Under the pieces are notes generated by a model. The model was not told where the DNA came from. It ran no database searches and saw only the letters and a list, made by a program, of their open reading frames with translations. Of a DNA stretch of 64,000 nucleotides, positions 43,694 through 53,210 are shown piece after piece. The DNA is from Rossellomorea vietnamensis (lineage in GTDB: Bacteria > Bacillota > Bacilli > Bacillales > Bacillaceae_B): assembly GCF_025398035.1 (NCBI RefSeq), contig NZ_CP104558.1, forward strand, positions 1,674,001-1,738,000, given 5' to 3'. Each line of letters opens with the position of its first letter. The first letter of the stretch is position 1. Position numbers and translations under genes: made by a program.

Positions 43694-44593
43694 TTAATAG
43701 AGTGATTCTTCTTTAGAGAATTTACGTTGTATCAAGGTTGCTACCAGGATGATGAGAGCCAGTGCAAAGGCGAGGGCCGCTGCATATCCCATGGATCCCA
43801 ATGATTTAAACGCATATTGATAGATTAAGAGCACGACCGTTAACGTCGAGTTATTGGGTCCTCCGGATCCCCCTGAGAAAATATACGATTGATCAAACAA
43901 CTGGAACGTGCCGATGACTCCCATGATCACGACGAAGGATGTAACCGGTCTGAGGAACGGAACAGTCACATAGAAGAACTTCTGAATGGCACTCGCTCCG
44001 TCCAGTTCAGCGGCTTCGTATAACGAGTCGGGAATATCCTGAAGGGCAGCGAGATAAATCACCATGAAAAACGGCGCCGTCGCCCAAATATTCATCAACA
44101 TGATGGCATTCAAGGCTATATCGGGATCCCCCAGAAAATTGTAGGTGGGCAAACCGACTTTACCTAATATGTTATTGATCAATCCTTCTTTGTTGTACAT
44201 CCACATGAAGATCAGGGTCAATACGGCTGAAGAGGTTAACGTCGGCAAAAAGTAGACGATCCGGAACAGCTTCTCACCCTTTAATCCTGCATTTAACGTG
44301 GCTGCTAATACCAGTGCGAGGAAGGTTTGTGTCGGTACCACGATCAGCACGTATTTCGCTGTGTTTTTCAATGCAATGATCGCCCGGTTGTCTTCCATGA
44401 TCCGGGTAAAATTGTCAAAAGCCACAAAATCGAAACTCATATCACCAAGGAGTTGAACTTTATGAAAGGATAAAAAAATGGCATATAGAATCGGTCCAAT
44501 GATAAACACGGCTAATACCAACAGTGTCGGTGACATAAATAAGTATCCTTGTCCTGCATCTTTTAATCTCTTTTTGGAAGATGGCTTGTTCAT
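43694..44593 (-). CDS. Carbohydrate ABC transporter permease, MalF/UgpA type
   Basis: A 299-residue permease with six to seven helices. The EAA loop is DSLYEAAELDGASAIQKFFY followed by TVPFLRPV. It is separated by 15 nt from the next permease and by 154 nt from the binding-protein gene, a gap with two strong hairpins. Confidence 0.9.
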   Translation of the reverse strand: MNKPSSKKRLKDAGQGYLFMSPTLLVLAVFIIGPILYAIFLSFHKVQLLGDMSFDFVAFDNFTRIMEDNRAIIALKNTAKYVLIVVPTQTFLALVLAATLNAGLKGEKLFRIVYFLPTLTSSAVLTLIFMWMYNKEGLINNILGKVGLPTYNFLGDPDIALNAIMLMNIWATAPFFMVIYLAALQDIPDSLYEAAELDGASAIQKFFYVTVPFLRPVTSFVVIMGVIGTFQLFDQSYIFSGGSGGPNNSTLTVVLLIYQYAFKSLGSMGYAAALAFALALIILVATLIQRKFSKEESLY

Positions 44594-44638
44594 TCTTATC
44601 CCTACTTTCTATCTGTCTCGTTAACCCACACCTATTAC

Positions 44639-44736
44639 CTGTATTCTTTCCGCCAAGGTCTACAAGACAAGACCTAAAAAGAAAGAATACAGTCAATGGT
44701 AAAGTTGTACCTGACACGTTCATGAGTGCCAGGTAC
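44639..44736. promoter_or_regulatory. Two intercistronic hairpins between binding protein and permeases
   Basis: The first has a perfect 12-bp stem, CTGTATTCTTTC (44639-44650) with GAAAGAATACAG (44681-44692), and an inner AGGTC/GACCT stem. The second pairs GTACCTGACAC (44707-44717) with GTGCCAGGTAC (44726-44736) with one mismatch. Neither has a good T tract on the minus strand, so they look like RNA stabilisers or partial terminators that favour binding-protein synthesis. Confidence 0.65.
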
Positions 44737-44747
44737 CTTTAGAAAGA

Positions 44748-46001
44748 TTATTGAATTTCGCTATTCGCCTGTTCCTGTGCTTCCTTCAAAGCTTCATCCA
44801 ATGGACGGTCTCCGAGGAACGCCGCAATGAACTGGTTGTTAAAGTTATTCATGATGATCGGCAGGTTCTTTCCTTCTGCCCAAACTGTTGCATATGGTGC
44901 TCCTGCTACCAGTGCACCGCGTAATTCATCTTTGTCATACCCTAATTTTTCAGCAACTGACTTACGTGTCGGAAGGGCAAATCCTTTGGACGTCCATGTT
45001 TCCATTCCTTCTTTACCTGTCAGATACGAAATCAGCTCCCATGAAGCTTCCTTCTTTTCAGAGGCAGCATTCATCACATATCCCACCGTATAAGCCATTG
45101 TTCCTTTTTTCCCATCAATGGTCGGTAATTCAGCCGTTCCATAATCAACATCCGGGAACGTATCCGCTAAGAATGGAATCGCCCAGTTTCCTTCTATGAC
45201 CATGGCTGCTTTTTGTTGTCCGAACATTTCTCCACCCCAGTTCGCTCCCACTTCTGAAGCCTGAGCAGAGGTTTTGTCTTCATTATGCTGGTCAATGATA
45301 GGCTGAAGGGCATTCACCACTTTATCAGAAGCAAAGTTCGCTTTGTCATCCTTTACGACTTCCCCACCTGTTGCCTGTGCGATGTGGTAAAGACGGGCAA
45401 GCTCAGGTGCGACACCAAATCCATAGACGCCCTCTTTCGTCAGGGCCTTTGAAACTTCACGGAGTTCTTCCCATGTTTTCGGAACTTCGACGCCCGCCTC
45501 TTCAAACATCTTCTTATTATAAAAGAGCGCTAAAGTCGAGTAATCTTTCGGAAATCCATACGTTTTTCCATCAACTTGAAATGCTTCAAGCATCGGCTTC
45601 TCGAAATCTTTCACATCAAAGTCTTCCGTCACATAATCATCAAGTGGTTCCACAACCCCGGTATCAATCAGTGCAGGTGCTTCCAGGGCATCGAGATAAA
45701 AGACATCCGGTCCTTCGCCACCGATCAAGCGTGTTTTCAAGACATCCATGTACTGCTCGGAAATGACTTCGTGCTTTACATCGATATTTGGATGCTTCGC
45801 TTCAAAGTCTTCAAGGGTTTGCTTAAGGAGCTTTTGCTCTGAAGGATTCCCTCCCCAGCCGGCTAAGGTGATTTCCACTTTTTCACCATTTTCGCCACCG
45901 TTTGAACTTGCTTTCTCATCCGAACCGCTGCAGCCCGCAAGCACTGATCCCACTAACATCGTCGTCATTCCTAAACTCGCCATCCACTTCATTTTCACCA
46001 T
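44748..46001 (-). CDS. Sugar ABC transporter substrate-binding lipoprotein
   Basis: A 417-residue lipoprotein: lipobox VLAGC, then a family 1 extracellular binding fold (ITLAGWGGNPSEQKLLKQTL, FYLDALEAPALIDTG, AMVIEGNWAIPF). It captures an oligosaccharide outside the membrane and hands it to the two permeases. ATG 46001 lies nine nt after AAAGGGG; the frame opens at TTG 46010, which would touch that site. The substrate is probably an alpha-glucan breakdown product judging from the neighbour. Confidence 0.88.
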   Translation of the reverse strand: MVKMKWMASLGMTTMLVGSVLAGCSGSDEKASSNGGENGEKVEITLAGWGGNPSEQKLLKQTLEDFEAKHPNIDVKHEVISEQYMDVLKTRLIGGEGPDVFYLDALEAPALIDTGVVEPLDDYVTEDFDVKDFEKPMLEAFQVDGKTYGFPKDYSTLALFYNKKMFEEAGVEVPKTWEELREVSKALTKEGVYGFGVAPELARLYHIAQATGGEVVKDDKANFASDKVVNALQPIIDQHNEDKTSAQASEVGANWGGEMFGQQKAAMVIEGNWAIPFLADTFPDVDYGTAELPTIDGKKGTMAYTVGYVMNAASEKKEASWELISYLTGKEGMETWTSKGFALPTRKSVAEKLGYDKDELRGALVAGAPYATVWAEGKNLPIIMNNFNNQFIAAFLGDRPLDEALKEAQEQANSEIQ

Positions 46002-46057
46002 TTCTTCCAACCCCTTTATTGATTTATGAAAAATAGGAAGCTTATTCCCAGGTGTAC

Positions 46058-48166
46058 CTAAACTGTTTGTTTTTCTTTTACAATGTTATAGCCCGTTGTG
46101 TTTTCCATAATGGTGGTCTCTACTTTGTCACCATTTCGCACCACGGAGAGAGAAAGCACTCCCTCACCAATCGCTATATTTTGAACCGTTAAGGTATTCA
46201 TCCCATTGAGTAAAATCGGATGTAAATGGATCTCTTTTTGAAGGCTATTCGGGAAAAGCCCCAATAAAGATTGAACAAACACAAGAGGTGTCCCCGCTGC
46301 CCACGCCTGCGGAGAACATGCGACAGGATACTTTACTGCCTTTCCGATCGTTGACTCGTATCCGCAGAATAATTCGGGCAAGCGGTCGTATTCGAAATGA
46401 TGGGACGCATCAATCAGCCCACTCATGACCTTCTTCGCTTCAGCCGTTAATCCCAGCTTGCTTAATCCTAGCAAAGTCATACTGTTATCATGTGGCCACA
46501 CACTTCCATCATGGTAGCTCATCGGGTTATAGCCTGCTTCCCCTTTCCCCATCGTACGGATTCCATAACCGGAGAACATACTGTCACCAGTTAAGGTTTG
46601 ACTGACTTTTTCAGCACGGTTTCCTGTCATCATTTCTGAATACAACACATGCCCGGGATTCGAAGTAATGGTACCTACCTTTTCTTTCTTGCGATCAAGA
46701 GCGATGGCGTAGAATTCAAGGTCTTCCATCCAAAACTCCTGTTCAAACCGCTCTTGGAGGTTTTTCGCTTCTGCCTTTAATCTGGAGGCTGTATCATGGT
46801 CCTCAAGTGCTTCATAAATGGCAGCCAGTCCCCGTTTTGCCTGGTACACATAGCCTTGGACCTCTACCAATGCAATCGGCGTATCCGCGTAGTCCCCGTT
46901 TCTGTGGACGACGGAATCCCCTGAATCCTTCCAGCCCTGATTGGCAATTCCTTTGGAAGATTCCTGGTGATACTCAAGGAATAGATCTCCATCACGATCA
47001 CCATATTGGTCGATCCACTTCAATGCGCTCTTTACATTGTCTGAAAGCTTTCGGAATGTGCCAAAATCACCCGTCCATTTCACATACTCCGTTAGAAGGA
47101 CAAGGAATAACGGTGTGGCATCAATCGTCCCGTAATAAGGCGTGAACGGAATCTGGTTCGTATTTGCAAGCTCTCCGTAGCGAATTTCATGCATGATCTT
47201 CCCTGGTTGTTCGTCTCTCCATGGATCCACCTTCGTTCCTTGCTCGCTCGCCATCGTGAACAGGGTGCCTTTCGCAACCTGTGGCTGGAAGGCAATCATT
47301 TGCAGCGCCGCAATAAGACTATCCCGACCAAATGGTACCCCGAACCAAGGCAGACCAGCTACAGGAAACTTACCGTATCCAGTGTCGTTCAATAACACCC
47401 TAAGATCGGATAACCCCCTGTCCACCAGACGCTGAAGCGGTTCGTAATCGGTTTCTACCTTTGTTAACCCAGCGGCCCATTCTTTATAAGAAACTCTTAA
47501 TCTTTGAAGAGCCTCTTCGACCGGTAAAATGTCATCTCTCGTTTCTCCATTTTCCAGAGGCACGATCATCAATGTAATGGATCGCTCTTCCTCATGCTGA
47601 AGCCCCACCTGGAAGGTGACCTCTCCAGTTTCATTCACACTTTTCGCCTCTGCATCCCAGTGAATGTTGGTCGCGCGATTGATACCGTCTGCTCCTTCGT
47701 ATTGGAAGACGAGGGATTGATCTTCCACTTTCTGTCCCGTTCTATTCCCTACCTTTCCCGTTTGGAATCCGCGGACGATGAACATATCGTTAAAGTCCAC
47801 ATCGACTTCTATACTCAACTCGAACGAAACCGGCTTTGGGTAATAGTTTTTTGTTTTGATCGTTTCATATAACACATCATCATAAATAAAGCGCTTACGT
47901 TCGATCTCGACGGATTCCCGCCAAAGAATAAGATGGCCCTCCTCTTCCTGGTGGGGATTTGTCGATAGAATCGTAGACATATAATTTTCAGATCCATCAG
48001 AGTGTAATAGAATCGGTTTTTGATGATTGATTTTCACATTTAACTTGCTTAAATACCTCGTGTCATTCTTGTATAATCCCAGCCCGTAACTATGTTCTGA
48101 AGTGATATCTCCCTGTTCATCTGTAAGAAGAAATAAGTTGTTTTCTTTAATCACTCGGTAGTTCAT
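46058..48166 (-). CDS. Glycogen debranching-type enzyme / amylo-alpha-1,6-glucosidase family
   Basis: A 702-residue enzyme without signal peptide. The N-terminal part (about 1-210) is the GDE_N_bis beta domain (EHSYGLGLYKNDTRYLSKL); the rest is an (alpha/alpha)6 barrel with PWFGVPFGRDSLIAALQMIA, YHDGSVWPHDNSM and FCGYES. Proteins of this layout hydrolyse glycosidic bonds of branched oligosaccharides in the cytosol. It heads the operon, with the uptake genes downstream, and two LacI operators flank its promoter. GGGAGG precedes ATG 48166. Confidence 0.85.
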   Translation of the reverse strand: MNYRVIKENNLFLLTDEQGDITSEHSYGLGLYKNDTRYLSKLNVKINHQKPILLHSDGSENYMSTILSTNPHQEEEGHLILWRESVEIERKRFIYDDVLYETIKTKNYYPKPVSFELSIEVDVDFNDMFIVRGFQTGKVGNRTGQKVEDQSLVFQYEGADGINRATNIHWDAEAKSVNETGEVTFQVGLQHEEERSITLMIVPLENGETRDDILPVEEALQRLRVSYKEWAAGLTKVETDYEPLQRLVDRGLSDLRVLLNDTGYGKFPVAGLPWFGVPFGRDSLIAALQMIAFQPQVAKGTLFTMASEQGTKVDPWRDEQPGKIMHEIRYGELANTNQIPFTPYYGTIDATPLFLVLLTEYVKWTGDFGTFRKLSDNVKSALKWIDQYGDRDGDLFLEYHQESSKGIANQGWKDSGDSVVHRNGDYADTPIALVEVQGYVYQAKRGLAAIYEALEDHDTASRLKAEAKNLQERFEQEFWMEDLEFYAIALDRKKEKVGTITSNPGHVLYSEMMTGNRAEKVSQTLTGDSMFSGYGIRTMGKGEAGYNPMSYHDGSVWPHDNSMTLLGLSKLGLTAEAKKVMSGLIDASHHFEYDRLPELFCGYESTIGKAVKYPVACSPQAWAAGTPLVFVQSLLGLFPNSLQKEIHLHPILLNGMNTLTVQNIAIGEGVLSLSVVRNGDKVETTIMENTTGYNIVKEKQTV

Positions 48167-48205
48167 ATCGGTTCCTCCCACTTTTACATATGGTTTTCAC
48201 TTTTT

Positions 48206-48263
48206 CCGAAACGTTTTGGTAATAGAGTAAAAAAATATATACTTATCACCCAAAACGTTTCGG
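48206..48263. promoter_or_regulatory. Two LacI-type operators at the debranching operon promoter
   Basis: CCGAAACGTTTTGG (48206-48219) and CCAAAACGTTTCGG (48250-48263) are reverse complements, with centres 44 bp apart (about four helical turns). The same 14-mer recurs at 49338-49351. Confidence 0.82.
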
Positions 48264-48309
48264 ATTTCCTCCTGAATAATAGCTGGTCCGTGAAATCACT
48301 CACCAACTC

Positions 48310-49326
48310 TTATTCGGTTATGCAGATCGTACTTCCCCTCTCGATCAACTTCGTTTCCAACACCATCCGATGGGTTTCAGACTGATTCGTTAACAAATCC
48401 CACAATAATTTTGCAGCTTCATAACCCAATTGAAATTTATTTTGCTGGATGGTCGTAAGCTTAGGGCTCACATATGAAGCAAGCAGGATATCATCATATC
48501 CCACAATCGAAAGATCTTCCGGGATCCTAAAACCCAACTCTTTCGCAGCACTCATTGCCCCGATGGCCATTAAATCACTGGAGCAAAAGATGGCTGTGAT
48601 TTCCGGGTTTGAGGAAAGCAATCCATGGGCTGCTGCCCTTCCGCTTTCTTCAGTAAATGCGCCGTTTACAATGTAGGCGGGTTTACTTTCTATTTGTGCT
48701 TGATGCAAGGCGGCATGATAGCCTTCCAGTCGCTGCTGACTGACAAACGCAAACTCGTGCCCATTGATCATCCCGATATTCCTGTGGCCCTGGTCGATTA
48801 AATGCCGGACCGCTTTTTCAGCCCCCAACACATTATCTGTTGTCACATGACTTACATTCGTAGACTCAAGGGGAATATCAATCAATACACAGGGAATATC
48901 ACTTTCCACCACTTCATGTAAATAAGGATCATCGGTTCTGATCCCCTGGATGATTACTCCATCAACTCTTCGTTCCTTGCAAAGCTGTGTGTAAGTCTTT
49001 TCTCGCTGCTTCGATGAATTCGTATTAAATAACACAAGGTCGTAATCAGAACCTGACACAAAATCATTAATGCCCGCAAGAACTTCCACGATAAAATTAT
49101 CCTTCACACTTTCCTTCGTGAATCCGGAAACGAGTAATCCAATCGTTTTCGATTTCTTCATCACCAGACTCCGTGCAATGGAATTCGGGCTGTAATTCAA
49201 CTCTTTTGCCACTTGGGCAATCTTCTTTCTTGTATCTTCATTGACATCCGAGTATCCATTCAACGCCCTTGAAACCGTCGTAACGGACACCCCAGCTACT
49301 CTTGCAATATCTTTAATCGTAGTCAC
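48310..49326 (-). CDS. LacI family sugar-responsive repressor
   Basis: A 338-residue regulator: helix-turn-helix and hinge TTIKDIARVAGVSVTTVSRA with NSIARSLV, then a periplasmic-binding-protein-like sensor ending near KLIERGSTI. GTG 49326 is chosen because GGGAG lies eight nt upstream. It is encoded on the same strand just upstream of the debranching operon, with identical operators at both promoters, so it probably controls itself and the operon in response to the imported sugar. Confidence 0.88.
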   Translation of the reverse strand: MTTIKDIARVAGVSVTTVSRALNGYSDVNEDTRKKIAQVAKELNYSPNSIARSLVMKKSKTIGLLVSGFTKESVKDNFIVEVLAGINDFVSGSDYDLVLFNTNSSKQREKTYTQLCKERRVDGVIIQGIRTDDPYLHEVVESDIPCVLIDIPLESTNVSHVTTDNVLGAEKAVRHLIDQGHRNIGMINGHEFAFVSQQRLEGYHAALHQAQIESKPAYIVNGAFTEESGRAAAHGLLSSNPEITAIFCSSDLMAIGAMSAAKELGFRIPEDLSIVGYDDILLASYVSPKLTTIQQNKFQLGYEAAKLLWDLLTNQSETHRMVLETKLIERGSTICITE

Positions 49327-49337
49327 TTGCACATCTC

Positions 49338-49351
49338 CCAAAACGTTTCGG
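49338..49351. promoter_or_regulatory. LacI-type operator at its own gene
   Basis: CCAAAACGTTTCGG is identical to 48250-48263 and lies just upstream of the ribosome-binding site, supporting autorepression. Confidence 0.8.
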
Positions 49352-49380
49352 ATTTCCTTTATCTGAATAATACAACAGGT

Positions 49381-49394
49381 TGAAAACGATTACA
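49381..49394. promoter_or_regulatory. Candidate CcpA site (cre) upstream of the lacI-type gene
   Basis: On the minus strand TGTAATCGTTTTCA matches TGTAANCGNTNNCA at every fixed position. It would add catabolite control to the regulator gene. Confidence 0.6.
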
Positions 49395-49515
49395 ATATTA
49401 TTTTTCTATAACATTGGTTTGGAACATATGAGATCCCGGCTATATCCGCCGGAAGCCTTTCGGAATCCCGACCAGTAAAAAAGCAGCGAATTCATACGAA
49501 TTCACTGCCTCTTGC

Positions 49516-50382
49516 TTACCTCTTCCTAACCGGTATCCATATCTCACTCCGAAACGCTTCAGACGTAACATCTTTACTTTCATTCCACAATATCTCCGGT
49601 CCTTCTGCTTGTTCATAGCTTGAAGTCGGGAACCATTCCGAATAGATTCTCCCCCATACCTGCTGCAGAGTGTCCGGAAATGGGCCGACCACTTCAAATA
49701 CTGCCCAAGTTAAACGAGGGACATCAAGTTTCGATAAGCCGTCGGGGCATTCCTCTGTTGTGGCTGCGCCAATATAATGATCAAGCTCACCCTTCTCTTC
49801 CATCCTGCCCTCGGAAAAGTTGACAGATGCACTAATCAATCCTTGTGGTTCAACATTAGATAGGCTCTTTAACCTCTTGATCATGTCTTCATCCAAACTC
49901 TGCCACATGCCTGCAATGTCAGGATTCACCCCATTAAACACGATGGGCACCCGTTTCATGATTCCTACAATGGAAAACGGTTCTTTCTCTACGATTCGAT
50001 AATTCATTTCATTGCCTCCTTTGATGGATAATTGGAAGGTCATCGGTGGAAATGATTTGATGGAATGGCCCTTTGCTTGTGACGGAGTGATCCCATGCAT
50101 TTTTTGAAAGACTCTCGTAAAGGAATCGGGTGATGCGTAGCCATATTTTAAGGCTATATCAATCACCTTTACATTTCCGTTTTGCAGTTCAAGTGCCGCC
50201 ATGGTCAAACGACGTCGTCGGATATATTCCGACAGTGAAACCCCGGCAAGGAATGAAAACATCCGTTTAAAGTGATATTCCGAGCAATAGGCACGCCTGG
50301 CCACTTTCTCATAATCGATTTCTTCTGTCAGGTTTTCTTCAATATAGTGTAAAGCGTCATTCATCGTCTTCAATGTATCCAT
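49516..50382 (-). CDS. AraC family regulator with GyrI-like effector domain (paralogue)
   Basis: A 288-residue regulator of the same layout as 5757-6614: AraC-type double helix-turn-helix (residues 1-108, with [17 protein letters not shown] and [20 protein letters not shown]) and a GyrI-like ligand domain (about 128 to the end, [16 protein letters not shown]). The two are clear paralogues, differing most in the ligand pocket. ATG 50382 is eight nt after AAGGAGG; ATG 50388 is too close. No adjacent target gene. Confidence 0.87.
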   Translation of the reverse strand: MDTLKTMNDALHYIEENLTEEIDYEKVARRAYCSEYHFKRMFSFLAGVSLSEYIRRRRLTMAALELQNGNVKVIDIALKYGYASPDSFTRVFQKMHGITPSQAKGHSIKSFPPMTFQLSIKGGNEMNYRIVEKEPFSIVGIMKRVPIVFNGVNPDIAGMWQSLDEDMIKRLKSLSNVEPQGLISASVNFSEGRMEEKGELDHYIGAATTEECPDGLSKLDVPRLTWAVFEVVGPFPDTLQQVWGRIYSEWFPTSSYEQAEGPEILWNESKDVTSEAFRSEIWIPVRKR

Positions 50383-50497
50383 TTCCATGACCTCCTTCTT
50401 CTTAAGAATAGCAAGAATGAAACCTATCAACCCGACATATCGTGCCCCATGTTGCAGGATGTAAAAAAGACCTCCTCACAGGAGAATGTCACTACAT

Positions 50498-51943
50498 TCA
50501 CTTCCTTGCTTCATGTACCTTAAGCATCTTCCCTTTTACAGTCGTTTTCTTCATGGCCTGCAACACCAACGGCCCTTTTCCATTGAGAATTTCCACATAC
50601 GAAAGGTTTTCCTGGATGGTGATGATGCCGATGTCTTCAGCCGTCACGCCATCGATCTTCGCAATCGTTCCGACAAAATCGACTGCCCTTATTTTCTTTT
50701 TCTTCCCGCCATTGAAATAGAGCTTCATGATATCTCTATTCAGCTGCTGACTTTTGTCCATTTTAAAATCGGGTTCCTCAGAAAGCTTCCGTTCAAACTC
50801 TTGTTTCGTCCTATCCACAGCTTCCCGCGTAGGTGCCGTAAGCTTAGGGATCTTAAATCCGATATACCCCTCAATTTCATCAAGGAATTTCTCTTCATAT
50901 GGCGTGCAGAACGTAATCGCTTTACCTGTCTGACCTGCTCTTCCCGTTCTACCAGTGCGGTGTACATAGCTTTCTTTCTCCATGGGCATATCATAATTTA
51001 TCACGTGGGTGATGTTCTCTATATCGATCCCCCGCGCAGCCACATCCGTTGCCACCAGGTACCGGAAATCTCCCCGCTTAAAATCGTCCATCACTTCAAA
51101 TCTGGCTTCCTGGATCATGCCGCCATGGATTTTATCCACAGGGTAGCCTGACCGGTCCAGCTCTTCACATAATGTGTCCACATTTTCCTTCGTCCGGCAA
51201 AAGATGATACAGCTGTCCGGATTTTCTACAGTTGTCACGTTTTTCAGAAGGGACAGCTTTTCCTCTTCCCTCACTTCAAAAACGGAATGCTCGATTTTAT
51301 CCGTCGTGATTCCCGTTGCCTTGATTTCAATATGAACAGGTTGCTTCATATATTTGTGACAGAGTGCTTCGACATCCTCTGGTAATGTCGCAGAGAATGT
51401 CAGCGTCACACGATCAGATGGCAGTTCCTGAATAATCGCTTCTACTTGATCGATAAAGCCCATATTTAGCATTTCATCGGCCTCATCAATGACAAGGTAC
51501 GCCAGTTTATCCAGGGGAAAGGTCCCTTTTTCAATATGGTCGAGGACACGGCCCGGTGTACCGACGACGATATGATTTTTCTGTTTCAACTCAAGCTTTT
51601 GGCGATGAAAAGGGGATTTCCCGTATACGGCTGCCGCTTTGATCCGCTTATATCTCCCAATATTCGTAATGTCTTCTTTGACTTGAACCGCAAGCTCCCG
51701 TGTCGGGGTCAAAATCAGGGCCTGGGGTTTATTTTCCTCCCACTCCACCATCTCGCATAGGGGAATCCCGAAAGAAGCCGTCTTTCCGCTCCCCGTTTGA
51801 GAACGGACAACAAGATCTTTTTTCTCTAAAGCCAGTGGGAGTACCTTGGATTGTACGTCTGTAGGAGCTTCATATCCTAAACCGGACAGCGCCCTGACAA
51901 TCTCTCCACTGAGCTTATAATCCTTAAACTGTTTGATTGACAT
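50498..51943 (-). CDS. dbpA: DEAD-box RNA helicase DbpA/YxiN
   Basis: A 481-residue ATP-dependent RNA helicase that helps assemble the 50S subunit by remodelling 23S rRNA around hairpin 92. Motifs: Q-motif start [19 protein letters not shown], motif I SQTGSGKT, Ia [30 protein letters not shown]. The C-terminal RNA-recognition domain (about 400-481, [16 protein letters not shown]) is the YxiN/DbpA specificity domain. Its upstream region holds a terminator and the tandem hairpin array, so long leader control is possible. Confidence 0.93.
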   Translation of the reverse strand: MSIKQFKDYKLSGEIVRALSGLGYEAPTDVQSKVLPLALEKKDLVVRSQTGSGKTASFGIPLCEMVEWEENKPQALILTPTRELAVQVKEDITNIGRYKRIKAAAVYGKSPFHRQKLELKQKNHIVVGTPGRVLDHIEKGTFPLDKLAYLVIDEADEMLNMGFIDQVEAIIQELPSDRVTLTFSATLPEDVEALCHKYMKQPVHIEIKATGITTDKIEHSVFEVREEEKLSLLKNVTTVENPDSCIIFCRTKENVDTLCEELDRSGYPVDKIHGGMIQEARFEVMDDFKRGDFRYLVATDVAARGIDIENITHVINYDMPMEKESYVHRTGRTGRAGQTGKAITFCTPYEEKFLDEIEGYIGFKIPKLTAPTREAVDRTKQEFERKLSEEPDFKMDKSQQLNRDIMKLYFNGGKKKKIRAVDFVGTIAKIDGVTAEDIGIITIQENLSYVEILNGKGPLVLQAMKKTTVKGKMLKVHEARK

Positions 51944-52101
51944 ATCATAACCTCATTTAGTTTTTCTTATTTTCATAGGAAAGTACACATTCTATTCGTA
52001 AAATCACGCCAACATAAATTCTTTTCAAATTTATTTAGGCAATCCCCCAATAGTGTGTTATGCTTTACCTAACCATTTTTAACTTGTAACATGTTGTCTC
52101 C

Positions 52102-52133
52102 GGGACCGACGAACGCTGTCGGTCCCTTTTTAT
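52102..52133 (+). terminator. Intrinsic terminator with no obvious upstream gene
   Basis: GGGACCGAC pairs with GTCGGTCCC and is followed by T's on the plus strand. The nearest gene ending before it on this strand is far away, so it may end a small RNA transcribed from about 52000-52100, or act as a hairpin in the dbpA leader. Confidence 0.6.
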
Positions 52134-52135
52134 AC

Positions 52136-52404
52136 CCTAAAGCGCAGGCGGCTCGCCCAGAGGCGACAAGCATAAGATGAATGGGCCGGGAAGGCGCTCT
52201 TTGCCTTCTTGGTCCATTTAGCTTATGACCTCGAGCCTCTAGCCGCCGGAGCTAGCAGTCACCTAAAGCGGAGGCGGCTCGTTCAGCCCCGACAAGCATA
52301 AGATGAATAGGCTGGGAAGGCGTTTTTTGCCTTCCTGGCCTATTTAGCTTATGACCTCGAGGGGCTAGCCGCCGGAGCTAGCAGTCACCTAAAGCGGAGG
52401 CGGC
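52136..52404. repeat. Tandem array of 126-bp hairpin units (two full, one truncated)
   Basis: Unit starts at 52136, 52262 and 52388 give an exact 126-bp period. Each full unit folds as nested stems: GGCGGCT/AGCCGCC, a variable 6-bp stem, CATAAG/CTTATG, an AT-to-GC variable stem and AAGGC/GCCTT. Between copies the variable stem changes from AGAGGC/GCCTCT to AGCCCC/GGGGCT, with both strands altered together. No frame is conserved. The third copy breaks off after the first stem arm. Confidence 0.88.
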
Positions 52405-52429
52405 CTGTCCACCCACGACTCATCTCCAA

Positions 52430-52464
52430 TAAAAAAAGGACCCTCCTGAGAGAGTCCTTTTTTC
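52430..52464. terminator. Terminator of the first cold-shock gene
   Basis: AAAAAAAGGAC and GTCCTTTTTT pair with a short inner stem; the U tail for the minus-strand csp gene is on the 52430 side. Confidence 0.82.
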
Positions 52465-52474
52465 TTAAAAGCTA

Positions 52475-52675
52475 TTACGCTTTAACAACGTTAGTCGCTT
52501 GAAGTCCACGTTGACCTTGCTCAGTGTCAAATGTAACTTTTTGACCTTCGTCTAGAGATTTAAATCCTTCGCCTTGGATAGCTGAGAAATGTACGAATAC
52601 ATCTTCTCCACCTTCGATTTCGATGAAACCGAAACCTTTTTCTGCGTTAAACCATTTTACTGTACCTTCTTGCAT
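52475..52675 (-). CDS. Cold-shock protein (CspA/CspB family), copy 1
   Basis: A 66-residue single-stranded nucleic-acid-binding beta barrel with RNP1 KGFGFIEI and RNP2 VFVHFSAI. It acts as an RNA chaperone and antiterminator. ATG 52675 is eight nt after AGGAGG; the open frame upstream would run through the leader. The 5' leader (about 120 nt) is nearly the same as that of copy 2, so both are probably regulated at RNA level. Confidence 0.93.
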   Translation of the reverse strand: MQEGTVKWFNAEKGFGFIEIEGGEDVFVHFSAIQGEGFKSLDEGQKVTFDTEQGQRGLQATNVVKA

Positions 52676-52802
52676 GTGTGTATCCTCCTGTGTGGATATT
52701 GCATCCACGATTTATTACTATCGTTGCTCAAGTTAGATATCAAAGGCGAAAAGTTTAAAACTTATTCTTTCCTTACAGACCGAACAAAAATAATTCTTAC
52801 TA

Positions 52803-52831
52803 AGATTAACAGATATTCTGTTAAAAAGCAA
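52803..52831 (-). promoter_or_regulatory. Promoter of csp copy 1
   Basis: TTGCTT (52826-52831) and TAATCT (52803-52808) on the minus strand are 17 bp apart. The spacer holds a perfect dyad AACAGATATTCTGTT (52808-52822) that copy 2 lacks. The leader is about 120 nt and contains a GTGGA/TCCAC hairpin just before the ribosome-binding site. Confidence 0.6.
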
Positions 52832-52919
52832 ATCCGGCCGGAAATTCGCTCCCACTCTCTCTCCTTAAAGGAGAATATCGCCTCTTTGTCGAAAGTAAAG
52901 ATATAAAGGAGATGGCCGA

Positions 52920-53132
52920 ATGAATAAAAGCACATTACTAAAAAAGCTGAATCAAACAAGTCGCGGAAACTTTTTCACGATCGAACTTCCTGTGGAATCC
53001 AGGGAAGAAGCAGAAACCATTGAAAATGTGGCAGCTGAATTAGAAAGAGAAGGAAAGATCAAGATCAGGGAATGTGAGTTGAAGGAAACGTTCATCTACA
53101 TTCAAGGAATCATAAAATACGCATTGACGTAA
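52920..53132 (+). CDS. Small protein of unknown function between the csp genes
   Basis: A 70-residue charged protein, divergent from csp copy 1 and followed by its own terminator. AAAGGAG precedes the ATG. The sequence (a helix rich in Glu around EEAETIENVAAELEREGKI and a short beta-like end) does not match a family I know. It could bind nucleic acid or another small protein; no function can be assigned. Confidence 0.65.
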   Translation: MNKSTLLKKLNQTSRGNFFTIELPVESREEAETIENVAAELEREGKIKIRECELKETFIYIQGIIKYALT

Positions 53133-53137
53133 CTAAA

Positions 53138-53167
53138 AAGGTGCCTAATTGCAGGCACTTTTTTTTG
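53138..53167 (+). terminator. Terminator of the 70-residue protein gene
   Basis: GTGCCT pairs with AGGCAC around AATTGC, followed by nine T's. Confidence 0.85.
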
Positions 53168-53168
53168 C

Positions 53169-53203
53169 AAAAAAAAGGACCCTCAGAGAGAGTCCTTCTT
53201 TTT
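53169..53203 (-). terminator. Terminator of the second cold-shock gene
   Basis: On the minus strand GGACT and AGTCC with inner CTC/GAG pairs precede a run of T's. Confidence 0.75.
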
Positions 53204-53210
53204 AAAGCAA

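Noticed and set aside
50486..51151. 221-codon plus-strand frame opposite dbpA
   Set aside because: Antisense shadow of a conserved helicase gene, with composition unlike a real protein.
52136..52404. CRISPR array
   Set aside because: The repeat unit is 126 bp without unique spacers and is internally palindromic; no cas genes are present.
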